From Nocardiopsis alborubida (GTDB lineage: Bacteria; Actinomycetota; Actinomycetes; Streptosporangiales; Streptosporangiaceae), in NCBI RefSeq assembly GCF_012396365.1, contig NZ_JAAXPG010000003.1:186001-250000 (forward strand): a DNA stretch of 64,000 nt. The letters run 5' to 3'. Below the pieces are notes generated by a model. It was given only the letters and a program-made list of their open reading frames with translations. It ran no database searches and was not told where the DNA came from. Shown here one piece after another: positions 33,939 through 41,660 of this stretch. Position 1 is the stretch's first letter. Every line of letters starts with the position of its first letter. The translations under genes and the position numbers were made by a program.

Positions 33939-34348
33939 GGCAGGACTCCCGGGAGGGCATGGCGAAAGCGCCGATCGGCGCGGGGACGAGAGGGCCGGAG
34001 GCCGTCCGTCCCGCCTCGGCGGGAGTGGGTCGTGGACCCGGTGGCGCCGGGGAGGCGGCGCCCGGTGCCGTCACCGCTTTCGGCGCTGTCCGCGCTCTCC
34101 CCGGAACCGCGTCACCTGGGGTGCGGTTCCCGTGCCGGAGCGGGGCGGCCGGTCGGCGGGCGACGGTGGTGCGCGTGGGTGTTCCTCCTGAAGGGCGACC
34201 GGGGGCGCCGGGGGCGGTGGCCGCCGCCGTGAAGGGCGCGCCAGGGATTTTCCCCGCGCTCTGTTTCGACTCGGCTCCGAGGGGTAACATGCGCTGTGGG
34301 AGCGCTCCCGTCGATCGGCTGACCAAGCCGAGAACGATGGAGAACGCA
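33939..34348. other. Divergent region between MFS and LPMO genes
   Basis: 410 bp. The left 250 bp is GC-rich with no recognisable element. The right end holds the LPMO -10-like box and the CelR-type operator. Confidence 0.5.
34285..34309 (+). promoter_or_regulatory. LPMO promoter with overlapping CelR-type operator
   Basis: TAACAT at 34285-34290 is a good -10 box. Seven bases later the operator TGGGAGCGCTCCC (34297-34309) begins, so bound repressor would sit on the transcription start. The last base of the 14-mer is G instead of A. Confidence 0.85.
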
Positions 34349-35047
34349 ATGGAAAGCATGACCCCCCGAACCGCTGAAACCACCGAGACCACCGGAACCA
34401 CCCGCCGGACCTGGGCCGCACGCGCGCTCGTCCTGGCCTCCGTGCCCCTGGTCGCCCTGACCACGATGGCCGCCCCCGCCTCCGCGCACGGCTCGATCGT
34501 GGACCCCGCCAGCCGCAACTACGGCTGCTGGGAGCGCTGGGGCAGCGACCACCTCAACCCGGACATGGCGCAGGAAGACCCCATGTGCTGGCAGGCGTGG
34601 CAGGACAACCCCAACGCCATGTGGAACTGGAACGGCCTGTACCGCGACAACGTGGGCGGCGACCACCAGGGCCAGATCCCCGACGGGACCCTGTGCAGCG
34701 GCGGCAACACCGAGGGCGGCCGCTACGACTCGATGGACGCGGTCGGCGAGTGGAAGACCACCGACGTCGGAGACGACTTCACCCTCCACCTGTACGACCA
34801 GGCCCAGCACGGCGCGGACTACTTCCGCGTCTACGTCACCGAGCAGGGCTTCGACCCGACCACCCAGGCCCTGGGCTGGGACGACCTCGAACTGGTCGAG
34901 GAGACCGGTCCCTACGCGCCCGCGCTGGACAGCTACATCGACGTCAGCACCTCGGGCAGGTCCGGCCACCACATCGTGTTCACGATCTGGCAGGCCTCCC
35001 ACATGGACCAGGTCTACTACCTGTGCAGTGACGTGAACTTCACCTGA
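34349..35047 (+). CDS. AA10 lytic polysaccharide monooxygenase (E7 type), 232 aa
   Basis: Secreted copper enzyme that oxidatively cleaves cellulose and/or chitin. The signal peptide is residues 1-46 with cleavage SA|HGS, leaving His47 as the first residue of the histidine brace. The second brace ligand is His154 (QAQHGADYF) and the axial aromatic is Phe231 (CSDVNF). RNYGCWERWGSDHLNP, DNPNAMWNWNGLYRD and TIWQASHMDQVYYLCSDVNF match T. fusca E7 in style and order. It is single-domain with no CBM. ATG at 34349 has GGAG 6 nt upstream; an ATG 4 codons earlier is weaker. With Cel6B it forms a synergistic cellulose-attack set. Confidence 0.94.
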   Translation: MESMTPRTAETTETTGTTRRTWAARALVLASVPLVALTTMAAPASAHGSIVDPASRNYGCWERWGSDHLNPDMAQEDPMCWQAWQDNPNAMWNWNGLYRDNVGGDHQGQIPDGTLCSGGNTEGGRYDSMDAVGEWKTTDVGDDFTLHLYDQAQHGADYFRVYVTEQGFDPTTQALGWDDLELVEETGPYAPALDSYIDVSTSGRSGHHIVFTIWQASHMDQVYYLCSDVNFT

Positions 35048-35092
35048 TCCCCACGACCAACCGACCGGCCGTCCGGACCCCTCCTCCGGACA

Positions 35093-35125
35093 GGGTCCGC
35101 CGGGACCTCCACCCCCGGCGGACCC
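35093..35125. terminator. Bidirectional terminator after the LPMO gene
   Basis: GGGTCCGCCGGG (35093-35104) pairs perfectly with CCCGGCGGACCC (35114-35125). The response-regulator gene converges on it from the right. Confidence 0.8.
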
Positions 35126-35195
35126 GCGGCCGACGGCCGCGCGGCGGACACCGCTCACCGCCGCGCGGCGCCCCCGTGCCCGGCCCCGCCCGCGC

Positions 35196-35840
35196 TCAGG
35201 CCTGCATGTAGCGCAGCACCGCCAGCACGCGACGGCTGTACCCCTTGGTATCGCCCAGCTCCAGCTTGTCGAAGATGGCGTTGGCGTGCTTCTCCACCGC
35301 GCTCTGCGACACGAACAGCCGCGCCGCGATCGCCGAGTTGATGTGCCCCTGCGCCATCAGGGCCATGACGTCGCGCTCGCGCTCGGTCAGGCGCCCCAGC
35401 GGATCCCTGCGGCTGCTGCCCGCGAGCAGCTGGCGCACCACCTCCGGGTCGAAGGCCGCGCCTCCCCTCCCCACCCTGACCAGGGCTTCCAGGAACTCGT
35501 CGACCTCCACCACCCGGTCCTTGAGCAGGTAGCCCACACCGGTGGTGTTCTCGCCGAACAACCGGGTGGCGTACCGCTTCTCCACGTACTGGGACAGCAC
35601 CAGCACACCGACCCCGGGCTGCTCCCGGCGGATCCGCAGCGCGGCGCGCAACCCCTCGTCGGTGTGCGTGGGCGGCATGCGCACGTCCACCACGGCCACG
35701 TCGGGCGCCTCCTCGCGGACGGCCGCCAACAGGCCGTCGGCGTCTCCGACCGAGGCGAGCACCTGGTGTCCCTCGTCCTCCAGGAGCCTCACCAGCCCCT
35801 CGCGTAGCAGAGCCGAGTCCTCGGCCAACATCACCCGCAC
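35196..35840 (-). CDS. NarL/LuxR-family response regulator, 214 aa
   Basis: Two-component regulator. The receiver domain spans residues 1-125: acidic pocket AEDSALLREG, phosphoacceptor Asp52 in VVDVRMPP, and the conserved Lys in GYLLKDRV. The C-terminal LuxR helix-turn-helix spans about 145-214: LTERERDVMALMAQGHINSA, then SQSAVEKHANAIFDKL. The start GTG at 35840 overlaps the kinase stop by 10 bp and has GGAG before it, so the two are translationally coupled. It probably regulates neighbouring or unlinked genes; nothing in sequence identifies its targets. Confidence 0.92.
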   Translation of the reverse strand: MRVMLAEDSALLREGLVRLLEDEGHQVLASVGDADGLLAAVREEAPDVAVVDVRMPPTHTDEGLRAALRIRREQPGVGVLVLSQYVEKRYATRLFGENTTGVGYLLKDRVVEVDEFLEALVRVGRGGAAFDPEVVRQLLAGSSRRDPLGRLTERERDVMALMAQGHINSAIAARLFVSQSAVEKHANAIFDKLELGDTKGYSRRVLAVLRYMQA

Positions 35841-36997
35841 GGCAGCTCCGCCCTGACCGTCGTCGGCCCGCCCGCGGGGCTGTCCACCGACAGCCGGCCG
35901 TCGAGCGCCTCGACCCGGCTGGCCAGACCGGCCAGCCCCGTTCCCGAGGGGTCGGCCCCTCCCACCCCGTCGTCGCGTACCCGCACCACCACGGACCTCT
36001 CTCCCTCCTCGCCCCGCGCGCCGACCAGCACGCTGACCCGTTCGGCGCGCGCGTGCTTGACCGCGTTGGTCACCGACTCGGCGACCACGAAGTAGGCCGC
36101 CGTCTCCACGGTCGGCGGGCATGCGCCCTCCAGGCCGTACTCCAGGTCGATCGGCAGACTCGACCGGCCGACCAGGTCGTGCAGCGCGGCCCGCAGCCCC
36201 GACCCGGCGAGCGCGGCCGGGTAGACCCGCCAGGCGACCTCCTTCAGGTCGCGCAGGGCGTCGCGGGACTCCTCGTAGGCCTGCTCGACCAGTGCGCGAC
36301 CCCGTTCCGAACCCGGGTCGCGGCGGGCCCTGCCCAGCGCCATCCCCAGCAGCACCAGGCGCTGCTGGACGCCGTCGTGCAGGTCGCGTTCGATCCGGCG
36401 GCGCTCCTCGTCCACGGCGGCGACCACTCCCGCACGGGTCGCGACCAGCACCCCGATCCGCTCCTCCATGAGGTCCTGGCGGCTGGGGCCGAGGAACCGC
36501 CGGGCGAGCCAGCGTTCCGTTCCCACCAGGCCCACGGTTCCTTGAGCGCTCAGGTACATCAGGGCCAGGCCGATCGGCACGATCGCCGGGTCGTTGCCGT
36601 CGAGCACCTCCAGCGGTGAGAGCGCCAGGTAGAGCCCGGCGGCGAAGAAGGCCAGCACCAGCCCGCCGAAGAGCCCCACCGGGCAGCGCACCGCGAGGTA
36701 GGCCAGCGGTCGGGCCGTTTCGGGGCGCACGGTGATGTCGACGCCGAACAGGGCGGACAGGCGACCGCGCTCCAGGGAGACCAGCGGCCGGGCGGCCCCG
36801 TCCAGCGCCCGGCGCAGGGACGCGCGCGAGGCGGGGCGGAGCAGGAGCGGCAGCGCGGGAACGGCGGCCGCGAGGACCGCTGCAAGGAAGAGGGCCTCGG
36901 CCAGCGCGGTCACCGCTCCGGCGGCGGCGCCCGTCACGGCCCGTCCCCATGCGCGCGCCACCGCCGCCGCCGGATGCGCGTCCCCGTGCGTCGTCAC
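35831..36997 (-). CDS. Sensor histidine kinase of the HPK7/NarX-DesK class, 388 aa
   Basis: Membrane sensor kinase. Two hydrophobic pairs (about residues 25-55 and 100-160) surround a short external loop. The HisKA_3 phosphoacceptor is His207 in RRRIERDLHDGVQQRLVLLG. The ATPase domain follows with the N-box ESVTNAVKHA (Asn311) and G-box DDGVGG (342-347), ending GLAGLASRVEALDGRLSVDS. GTG at 36997 has AGAGAGGAC upstream; longer starts would cross GC-rich non-conserved sequence. Cognate partner is the coupled regulator downstream. The signal is unknown, with no classical sensor domain. Confidence 0.9.
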   Translation of the reverse strand: MTTHGDAHPAAAVARAWGRAVTGAAAGAVTALAEALFLAAVLAAAVPALPLLLRPASRASLRRALDGAARPLVSLERGRLSALFGVDITVRPETARPLAYLAVRCPVGLFGGLVLAFFAAGLYLALSPLEVLDGNDPAIVPIGLALMYLSAQGTVGLVGTERWLARRFLGPSRQDLMEERIGVLVATRAGVVAAVDEERRRIERDLHDGVQQRLVLLGMALGRARRDPGSERGRALVEQAYEESRDALRDLKEVAWRVYPAALAGSGLRAALHDLVGRSSLPIDLEYGLEGACPPTVETAAYFVVAESVTNAVKHARAERVSVLVGARGEEGERSVVVRVRDDGVGGADPSGTGLAGLASRVEALDGRLSVDSPAGGPTTVRAELPCG

Positions 36998-37370
36998 ATC
37001 CGTCCTCTCTGCCTGTCCGATCGCCGCCGCCTCCGGTATCCCGCGCTGGGCTCCCAGGCCCGGCTGCTCGTCCCGTGCCTGGTGCCCGCGTCCGCTGATG
37101 CGTGCGAGGCACCCGTCTCCGGCTGTCCGCGCGCGGGCCCGTGCCCTCGGAATCCGTGTTCTCGGAAAACGGGGGGAGGCCGCGGTCGGCGTACGCGTCG
37201 ACACTAGCCACCCCCCGGGCGCGCGGGTACTGCGGAACACCGCATTCCTGGGTGGGGAGCCGCGTCCCGAACCGGGCGGGACTCCCCATGGGCGCCGGGG
37301 CCGCGGCTCCCTAGCGTTGTGGTCGTGCCGGCCGGCCCAGACCCCCGTTCCCCGAGACGAAGGCTGAATC
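36998..37370. other. Divergent region between kinase and Lnt-like genes
   Basis: 373 bp. An inverted repeat TGCGG-N4-CCGCA is at 37231-37244, roughly midway, and may be the response-regulator site. No gene or RNA seen. Confidence 0.4.
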
Positions 37371-38891
37371 ATGACCGCACCCCCGACCCTCCCGCGCTAC
37401 GCCTGGCTCCTCGCCGGTACCGCCCTGTCCCTCTTCGCGATGCAGGCCGCTTGGGACATCGCGCTCCTCGCGTGGGTCTATCCGGTCCTGCTGCTGCGCT
37501 TCGCACGCGCCAGCCGACCGCTGCCCGCCCTCCTGGGTGTCCTCGCCGCCAGTACGGCGGCCGTGCTGGTCTGGCTGTGGCTGGCCGACCTGCTCTCCCC
37601 GCCGCTGGTCCTGCTCGCGCTGGCCCTGGCCCTGGCAGACGCGGCCCCCTATGCCGCCGACCGCCTCCTGCACCGCCGACTGGGGGAGCGCGGTCCGTGG
37701 CCGGTCAGCCTGGTCTTTCCGCTCACCACTGTGGCCGTGGAGTTCACGATGGCCTCGGTGACCCCTTTCGGGACCATCCACGGGGTTCTCGGTGCCACCC
37801 AGGCCGACAACCTCCCGTTGATCCAGGTGGCCTCGGTGACCGGTGTGTACGGAGTGAGCTTCCTGGTGGCCTGGGCGTGCTCGGCGGCGGCGCTGCTGTG
37901 GGCGCGCGGCCTGACCGACGGCACGGCCCGCGCGGTGGCGGCGGCCTGCGCCGGGACGGTCGCGCTGGTCGCGGTCGCGGGTGGCGCGCGCCTGGTCTTC
38001 ATGGCGCCCTCGGGCGACACCGTGCGCGTCGCGGGGGTCACCACCTCGCAGGACGCGTGGGAGGAGCTGGTGCCGACCTTCCGGGAGTATGACTCGCTGG
38101 AGGCGCTGCGGGCCGCCGATCCGGCCGTGCTGCGTGAGCGCTTCGGCGTCGTCAACGACGAACTCCTCGCCAGCACCGCGAGGGAGGCGGCCGCGGGTGC
38201 CGAGGTCGTGGTGTGGCCCGAGTCGGCGGCCTTCACCCTGGAGGAGGACCGCGACCTGCTGGTGGCCGACATCCGGGAGGTGGCCCGGGGCCACGGGGTG
38301 TACGTCAACGCCGGCATGTCGGTCTACACCGGGCGGGCTCCCCACATCCGCAACCAGATGCTCATGGTCGCTCCGGACGGCGAGGTCGTGTGGACCTACG
38401 ACAAGAGCAGGCCGGTACCCGTTCTGGAGCCCTACGAGCCGGGGTCCGGCACGGTACCCGTCGCGGACACGCCGGCGGGGAGGCTGGCCGTGGCCATCTG
38501 CTACGACGCCGACTTCCCGGGACTGGTCCGCCAGGCGGGCGCGCGGGGCACGGACATCCTGCTGGTCGGCGCCAACACCTGGGAGGGGATCAAGGAGATG
38601 CACGCGCGCAACGCGGTGTTCCGCGCGGTGGAGAACGGCTCGGCCCTGTTCCGGCAGGCGAGCCGGGGCCGTGCCAACGCCACCGACCACCAGGGGCGGG
38701 TGCTGGCGACGACCGACTACTTCACCACCGGGCAGCAGACCATGGTCGCGATGGTGCCCCGGGAGGGGGTGACCACGGTCTACTCCCGGATCGGGGACGC
38801 CTTCGCCTGGACGTGCGTCGCCGCCCTGGCCGCGCTCGCCGTGCTCTCGGCGGCCCGGCCGCGCCGCGCCCGAGCGCGGTCCCGGACCTGA
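37371..38891 (+). CDS. Apolipoprotein N-acyltransferase-like protein, 506 aa
   Basis: Lnt-family enzyme that N-acylates the N-terminal cysteine of lipoproteins. Six or so hydrophobic segments occupy residues 10-210. The nitrilase-fold external domain follows, with the catalytic triad Glu284 (VVWPESA), Lys345 (TYDKSRPVP) and Cys377 (AICYDADFP); the final helix is around 480-497. ATG at 37371 has GAAGG before it. Length agrees with Lnt. It is divergent from the two-component pair. The last 112 bp are overlapped by an opposing gene. Confidence 0.85.
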   Translation: MTAPPTLPRYAWLLAGTALSLFAMQAAWDIALLAWVYPVLLLRFARASRPLPALLGVLAASTAAVLVWLWLADLLSPPLVLLALALALADAAPYAADRLLHRRLGERGPWPVSLVFPLTTVAVEFTMASVTPFGTIHGVLGATQADNLPLIQVASVTGVYGVSFLVAWACSAAALLWARGLTDGTARAVAAACAGTVALVAVAGGARLVFMAPSGDTVRVAGVTTSQDAWEELVPTFREYDSLEALRAADPAVLRERFGVVNDELLASTAREAAAGAEVVVWPESAAFTLEEDRDLLVADIREVARGHGVYVNAGMSVYTGRAPHIRNQMLMVAPDGEVVWTYDKSRPVPVLEPYEPGSGTVPVADTPAGRLAVAICYDADFPGLVRQAGARGTDILLVGANTWEGIKEMHARNAVFRAVENGSALFRQASRGRANATDHQGRVLATTDYFTTGQQTMVAMVPREGVTTVYSRIGDAFAWTCVAALAALAVLSAARPRRARARSRT

Positions 38892-39130
38892 TCGTGCGCG
38901 AGGGAGAAGCAGGTCGCGAGCACGAGGACGAAGCCCAGCGCCCCGAGGAGGAAGGGTGCCCCGTCCGGCAGCGCGACACGCTCCCCGGCCCAGGCCAGCG
39001 GTCCCCAGGAGACACCCCAGAAGACCTCGCTCAGTCCCGTCCCGTAGCCCTGCACGACCATCAGGGCGCCGAGTGTCAGGACGAGCCCGTAGATCCATCC
39101 CTCACCGAACACAAACCTCAGGTGCCGCAC
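38780..39130 (-). CDS. Small membrane protein overlapping the lnt-like 3' end, 116 aa
   Basis: GTG at 39130 follows AAAGGAGGGAGGCAGCAC, one of the best ribosome sites in the window. Two hydrophobic helices are evident (about residues 9-30, WIYGLVLTLGALMVVQGYGT; and about 58-78, PFLLGALGFVLVLATCFSLA), then a basic tail that lies antisense to the lnt-like gene. It is divergent from a TetR gene with a perfect palindrome between, so it is probably the repressed target. Function unknown; the tail may be shorter if an internal stop was missed in assembly. Confidence 0.68.
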   Translation of the reverse strand: MRHLRFVFGEGWIYGLVLTLGALMVVQGYGTGLSEVFWGVSWGPLAWAGERVALPDGAPFLLGALGFVLVLATCFSLAHDQVRDRARARRGRAAESTASAARAATHVQAKASPIRE

Positions 39131-39148
39131 CGTGCTGCCTCCCTCCTT

Positions 39149-39213
39149 TTGCAATGCGTCCGCATTGCAATGCAAGTGTATTGTAACTTGACCGCGGAGG
39201 GTGTGGTGCAATG
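39149..39213. promoter_or_regulatory. TetR operator array and promoter of the small membrane gene
   Basis: TTGCAATGCG (39149-39158) and CGCATTGCAA (39161-39170) are a perfect 10-bp inverted repeat around TC. A further copy of the half-site GCAATGCG lies at 39206-39213. On the minus strand a strong -10 box TACAAT is at 39185-39180, directly beside the palindrome. Confidence 0.75.
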
Positions 39214-39255
39214 CGATGCGTCGGATCCGGTGGTCACGGGAGGCGGGGAAGAGCG

Positions 39256-39855
39256 ATGCCCAGGCAGGTCGACCACGGGCAGCGGCGCAGGGAGATCGCC
39301 GAGGCCGTGTGCTCACTCGTCTCCGCGCGGGGGCTTGAGGCGGTCAGCCTGCGGGACGTCGCCGCCGAGGCCGGGATCTCGATGGGACGCGTGCAGCACT
39401 ACTTCCGGACCAAGGACGAGATGCTGCTGTTCGCGCTGGAGTACGTGGGAGGGCGCGACGCGGCCGGGGCACGGGAGGCCCTCGCCGGGCTGCCCGGCCA
39501 CCCGGAGCCCCGCGCCGTCGTCCGCACGGTCCTGGCCGGGCTGCTCGGCGGTGCCCCGGAGCAGTTGGAGGCGCAGCGGGTGAGTGTCGCCTTCCAGGCG
39601 CGGGCGCTGGTCGAGCCGCGGTTGGCCGAGTCGCTGCTGCGGGGTTACGCGGGCGTCCAGGCGCTCCTGGAGGACGTCGTCCGCCGGGGAGTCGCCAGCG
39701 GCGAGGCGGTGGAGGGCACCGACCCCGAGACGGCGGCGACCGCGGTCCTCGCGCTCGTGGACGGGCTCAGGGCGCAGGTCCTGCTCGGGCACGGTACGCG
39801 GGAACGGGCGCTGGCCGTACTGGACGACCACCTGGACCGGCTGTTCCCCGGCTGA
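39256..39855 (+). CDS. TetR-family repressor, 199 aa
   Basis: HTH at residues about 10-56: RREIAEAVCSLVSARGLEAV, then SLRDVAAEAGISMGRVQHYF, FRTKDEMLLFALEY. The effector half is of the TetR_C_6/BetI-like kind (RAVVRTVLAGLLGGAPEQLE, LVDGLRAQVLLG). ATG at 39256 follows GAGGCGGGGAAG. An operator palindrome sits between it and the divergent small membrane protein. Its inducer is not known. Confidence 0.9.
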   Translation: MPRQVDHGQRRREIAEAVCSLVSARGLEAVSLRDVAAEAGISMGRVQHYFRTKDEMLLFALEYVGGRDAAGAREALAGLPGHPEPRAVVRTVLAGLLGGAPEQLEAQRVSVAFQARALVEPRLAESLLRGYAGVQALLEDVVRRGVASGEAVEGTDPETAATAVLALVDGLRAQVLLGHGTRERALAVLDDHLDRLFPG

Positions 39856-39871
39856 CGGGAGCGGCGCACGA

Positions 39872-39934
39872 ACGGCCCGCCCGGGGCACGGGTGCTCCGG
39901 GCGGGCCGTGCCCTCCCGGCCGGGGCCGGGAGGG
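39872..39934. terminator. Two tandem bidirectional terminators
   Basis: ACGGCCCGCCCGG (39872-39884) pairs with CCGGGCGGGCCGT (39897-39909), and CCCTCCCGGC (39911-39920) with GCCGGGAGGG (39925-39934). Both stems are perfect and lie between convergent genes. Confidence 0.85.
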
Positions 39935-39941
39935 TGGTAGG

Positions 39942-40277
39942 TCAGTTGTTGCCGAAGAAGTGGTCGGCGGCGGCACCGCCCGGGTCCTCCGCGATACCGC
40001 TCACGGTGTCCACCTGGTCCTGGAAGCCGCCGACCGCCTCGGTGGCGCTGTCCTGGAAACCGCCCACGGCCTCCTCGCCGTAGGCCTGGGCGCCTTCGGC
40101 GAACCCGCCGACGGCTTCCTCGCCGTAGGCCTGCGCGGCCTCTCCGGCGCCGCCCAGGGTCTCACCGACCCCGCCCACGGCCTCGCCGACTCCGCCCACG
40201 GCGTCGGACACTCCCTGGGCTGCTTCCTCGGCTGCTCCGCCGAAGATGTTGCTCAACCAGTCCATCACGTCGCGCAC
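39942..40277 (-). CDS. Gly/Ala/Glu repeat protein, 111 aa, unknown function
   Basis: A low-complexity helix-prone protein. After MDWLSNIFGG the sequence is built from short repeats: AVGGVGE twice, then AQAYGEEAVGGF twice in tandem (with AEG between), then EAVGGFQD twice. Charged residues (Glu/Asp) recur every seventh position with Val/Phe at the turn positions, suggesting an amphipathic helix that could lie on a membrane or coat a surface. No signal peptide or known domain. GTG at 40277 or ATG at 40265 may be the start. Composition differs from its neighbours. Confidence 0.6.
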   Translation of the reverse strand: MRDVMDWLSNIFGGAAEEAAQGVSDAVGGVGEAVGGVGETLGGAGEAAQAYGEEAVGGFAEGAQAYGEEAVGGFQDSATEAVGGFQDQVDTVSGIAEDPGGAAADHFFGNN

Positions 40278-40635
40278 ATCCTTATCTCAGGTCCGTGGGG
40301 GCCTATTCCGTCTATGTCTACCCGGCCCGGGTAAACTCTCAGTAAGAGATGGACGCGCAGAGTGATCGCACAGGGGCGCAACGCGACTTCCGCGCTGCTC
40401 CCTTTCCCGGGAGCCGCTGGTCAGCGCACGAGGTCTCCACCCCAGGCGACGGGGAGCGATCCCACGAAAACGCCGACGGTGTCCACGATCACACCACCGG
40501 TGCCTTTCTGTCACCCCCGTGACCGTGCGCAAATCCGTGTTCCGGGCTGCCGGAACGCCCGGCCAGATCGGCGACCGCGCCGCACCGGGGGATTGCGGTC
40601 GGAATCCGGCCACAACCCGCCGGAGAATGGGCCGT
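40278..40635. other. Region upstream of the repeat protein and WYL regulator
   Basis: 358 bp divergent region. A 15-bp palindrome TACCCGG-C-CCGGGTA is at 40319-40333, 42 bp from the repeat-protein start. Further right the sequence is GC-rich without a recognisable gene; a weak promoter could serve the WYL gene. Confidence 0.5.
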
Positions 40636-41604
40636 ATGGCCGACACGAGTGCGCGGATGCTGCGCCTGCTCTCCCTGCTCCAGACCGGCAGGTCCTGGCC
40701 CGGCGCGGACCTGGCCGCTGCCCTGGAGGTCAGCCCGCGGTCGCTGCGCCGCGACATCGACCGGCTGCGCGGACTGGGCTACGCGGTGGAGAGCCTCCGC
40801 GGCCCCGGAGGCCACTACCGGCTGGCCGCTGGCCGCGCGGTGCCGCCCCTGCTCCTGGAGGACGACGAGGTCGTGGCCGCCGCCCTGGGCCTGCGGATCG
40901 TCGCCGCCGGGCTCGGCGGGGTGGAGGGGGTGGAGGAGAGCGCGGAGCGGGCCCTGGCCCGGCTCGGCCGGGTACTGCCCTCGCGCCTGGCCCGCAGGGC
41001 GAAAGCCATGGCCTCGGCGGTCGAACCGGAGCAGCGGGTGTGGCCGGGCGTGCGGACACGGGTCCTCACCGACCTGGGCGAGGCCGTCGCGGACGGGCAC
41101 TGGGTCCGGATGCTCCACCGCGGCGGCGACGGCCGCGAGCTGCGCCGCAAGGTGGACCCGTACCGGCTGGTCCTGTCCGGACGGCGCTGGTACCTGTTCG
41201 CCTGGGACCGCGAGCGCGACGACTGGCGGACCTTCCGACTCGACCGGATCACCGGGGTCACCCCCACGAGGGCGCCCTTCACCCGCCGGGAACTGCCCGG
41301 GGAACCGCTGGCCGAGCACCTGGAGCGGGGCTTCGGGGCGGGGCGGGCCCGGCACACGGTGTCGGTCCTGTTCGACGCGTCGGCCGGGGAGGTGGCGGCG
41401 CGGATCTCCCGGATCGACGGCGACCTGGAGGCGGTCGGCCCCGACCGGGCGCGCTACACCGCCCGCGTGGACTCCCACGAGTGGCTCGCGGTCGTCCTCG
41501 CGCTCACCGGCCTGCCCTTCACGGTCGAGGGTTCGCCGGAGTTCGCCCGCCGCACCGCGGCGCTCGCCGACCGGCTCCACCGGTCCGTGGACACCACCGG
41601 CTGA
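40636..41604 (+). CDS. YafY-type WYL-domain transcriptional regulator, 322 aa
   Basis: N-terminal HTH_11 (residues about 5-60): MLRLLSLLQTGRSWPGADLA, then LEVSPRSLRRDIDRLRGLGY. The WYL domain is about residues 150-225, with DPYRLVLSGRRWYLFAWDRE (WYL core as WYLF) and FRLDRITGV. The C-terminal WCX-like extension follows. WYL domains sense nucleic-acid or nucleotide ligands in DNA-damage and defence contexts. ATG at 40636 has GGAGA 10 nt upstream. Convergent with the SDR gene; no defence genes are adjacent. Confidence 0.87.
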   Translation: MADTSARMLRLLSLLQTGRSWPGADLAAALEVSPRSLRRDIDRLRGLGYAVESLRGPGGHYRLAAGRAVPPLLLEDDEVVAAALGLRIVAAGLGGVEGVEESAERALARLGRVLPSRLARRAKAMASAVEPEQRVWPGVRTRVLTDLGEAVADGHWVRMLHRGGDGRELRRKVDPYRLVLSGRRWYLFAWDRERDDWRTFRLDRITGVTPTRAPFTRRELPGEPLAEHLERGFGAGRARHTVSVLFDASAGEVAARISRIDGDLEAVGPDRARYTARVDSHEWLAVVLALTGLPFTVEGSPEFARRTAALADRLHRSVDTTG

Positions 41605-41619
41605 GAGCGGAGCCGGACA

Positions 41620-41645
41620 CCGGACGTCGGGCGCCCGGCGTCCGG
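41620..41645. terminator. Hairpin between WYL and SDR genes
   Basis: CCGGACGTCGGGC (41620-41632) and GCCCGGCGTCCGG (41633-41645) are complementary with one G-T pair and no spacer, so the centre opens to form the loop. Confidence 0.5.
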
Positions 41646-41660
41646 CGTCCGGGCGCGTTC

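Noticed and set aside
35196..37289. 697-codon minus-strand frame that includes the response regulator
   Set aside because: Only the last 215 codons encode a protein with domains; the rest is the shadow of the kinase gene, and coupling plus a ribosome site fix the start at 35840.
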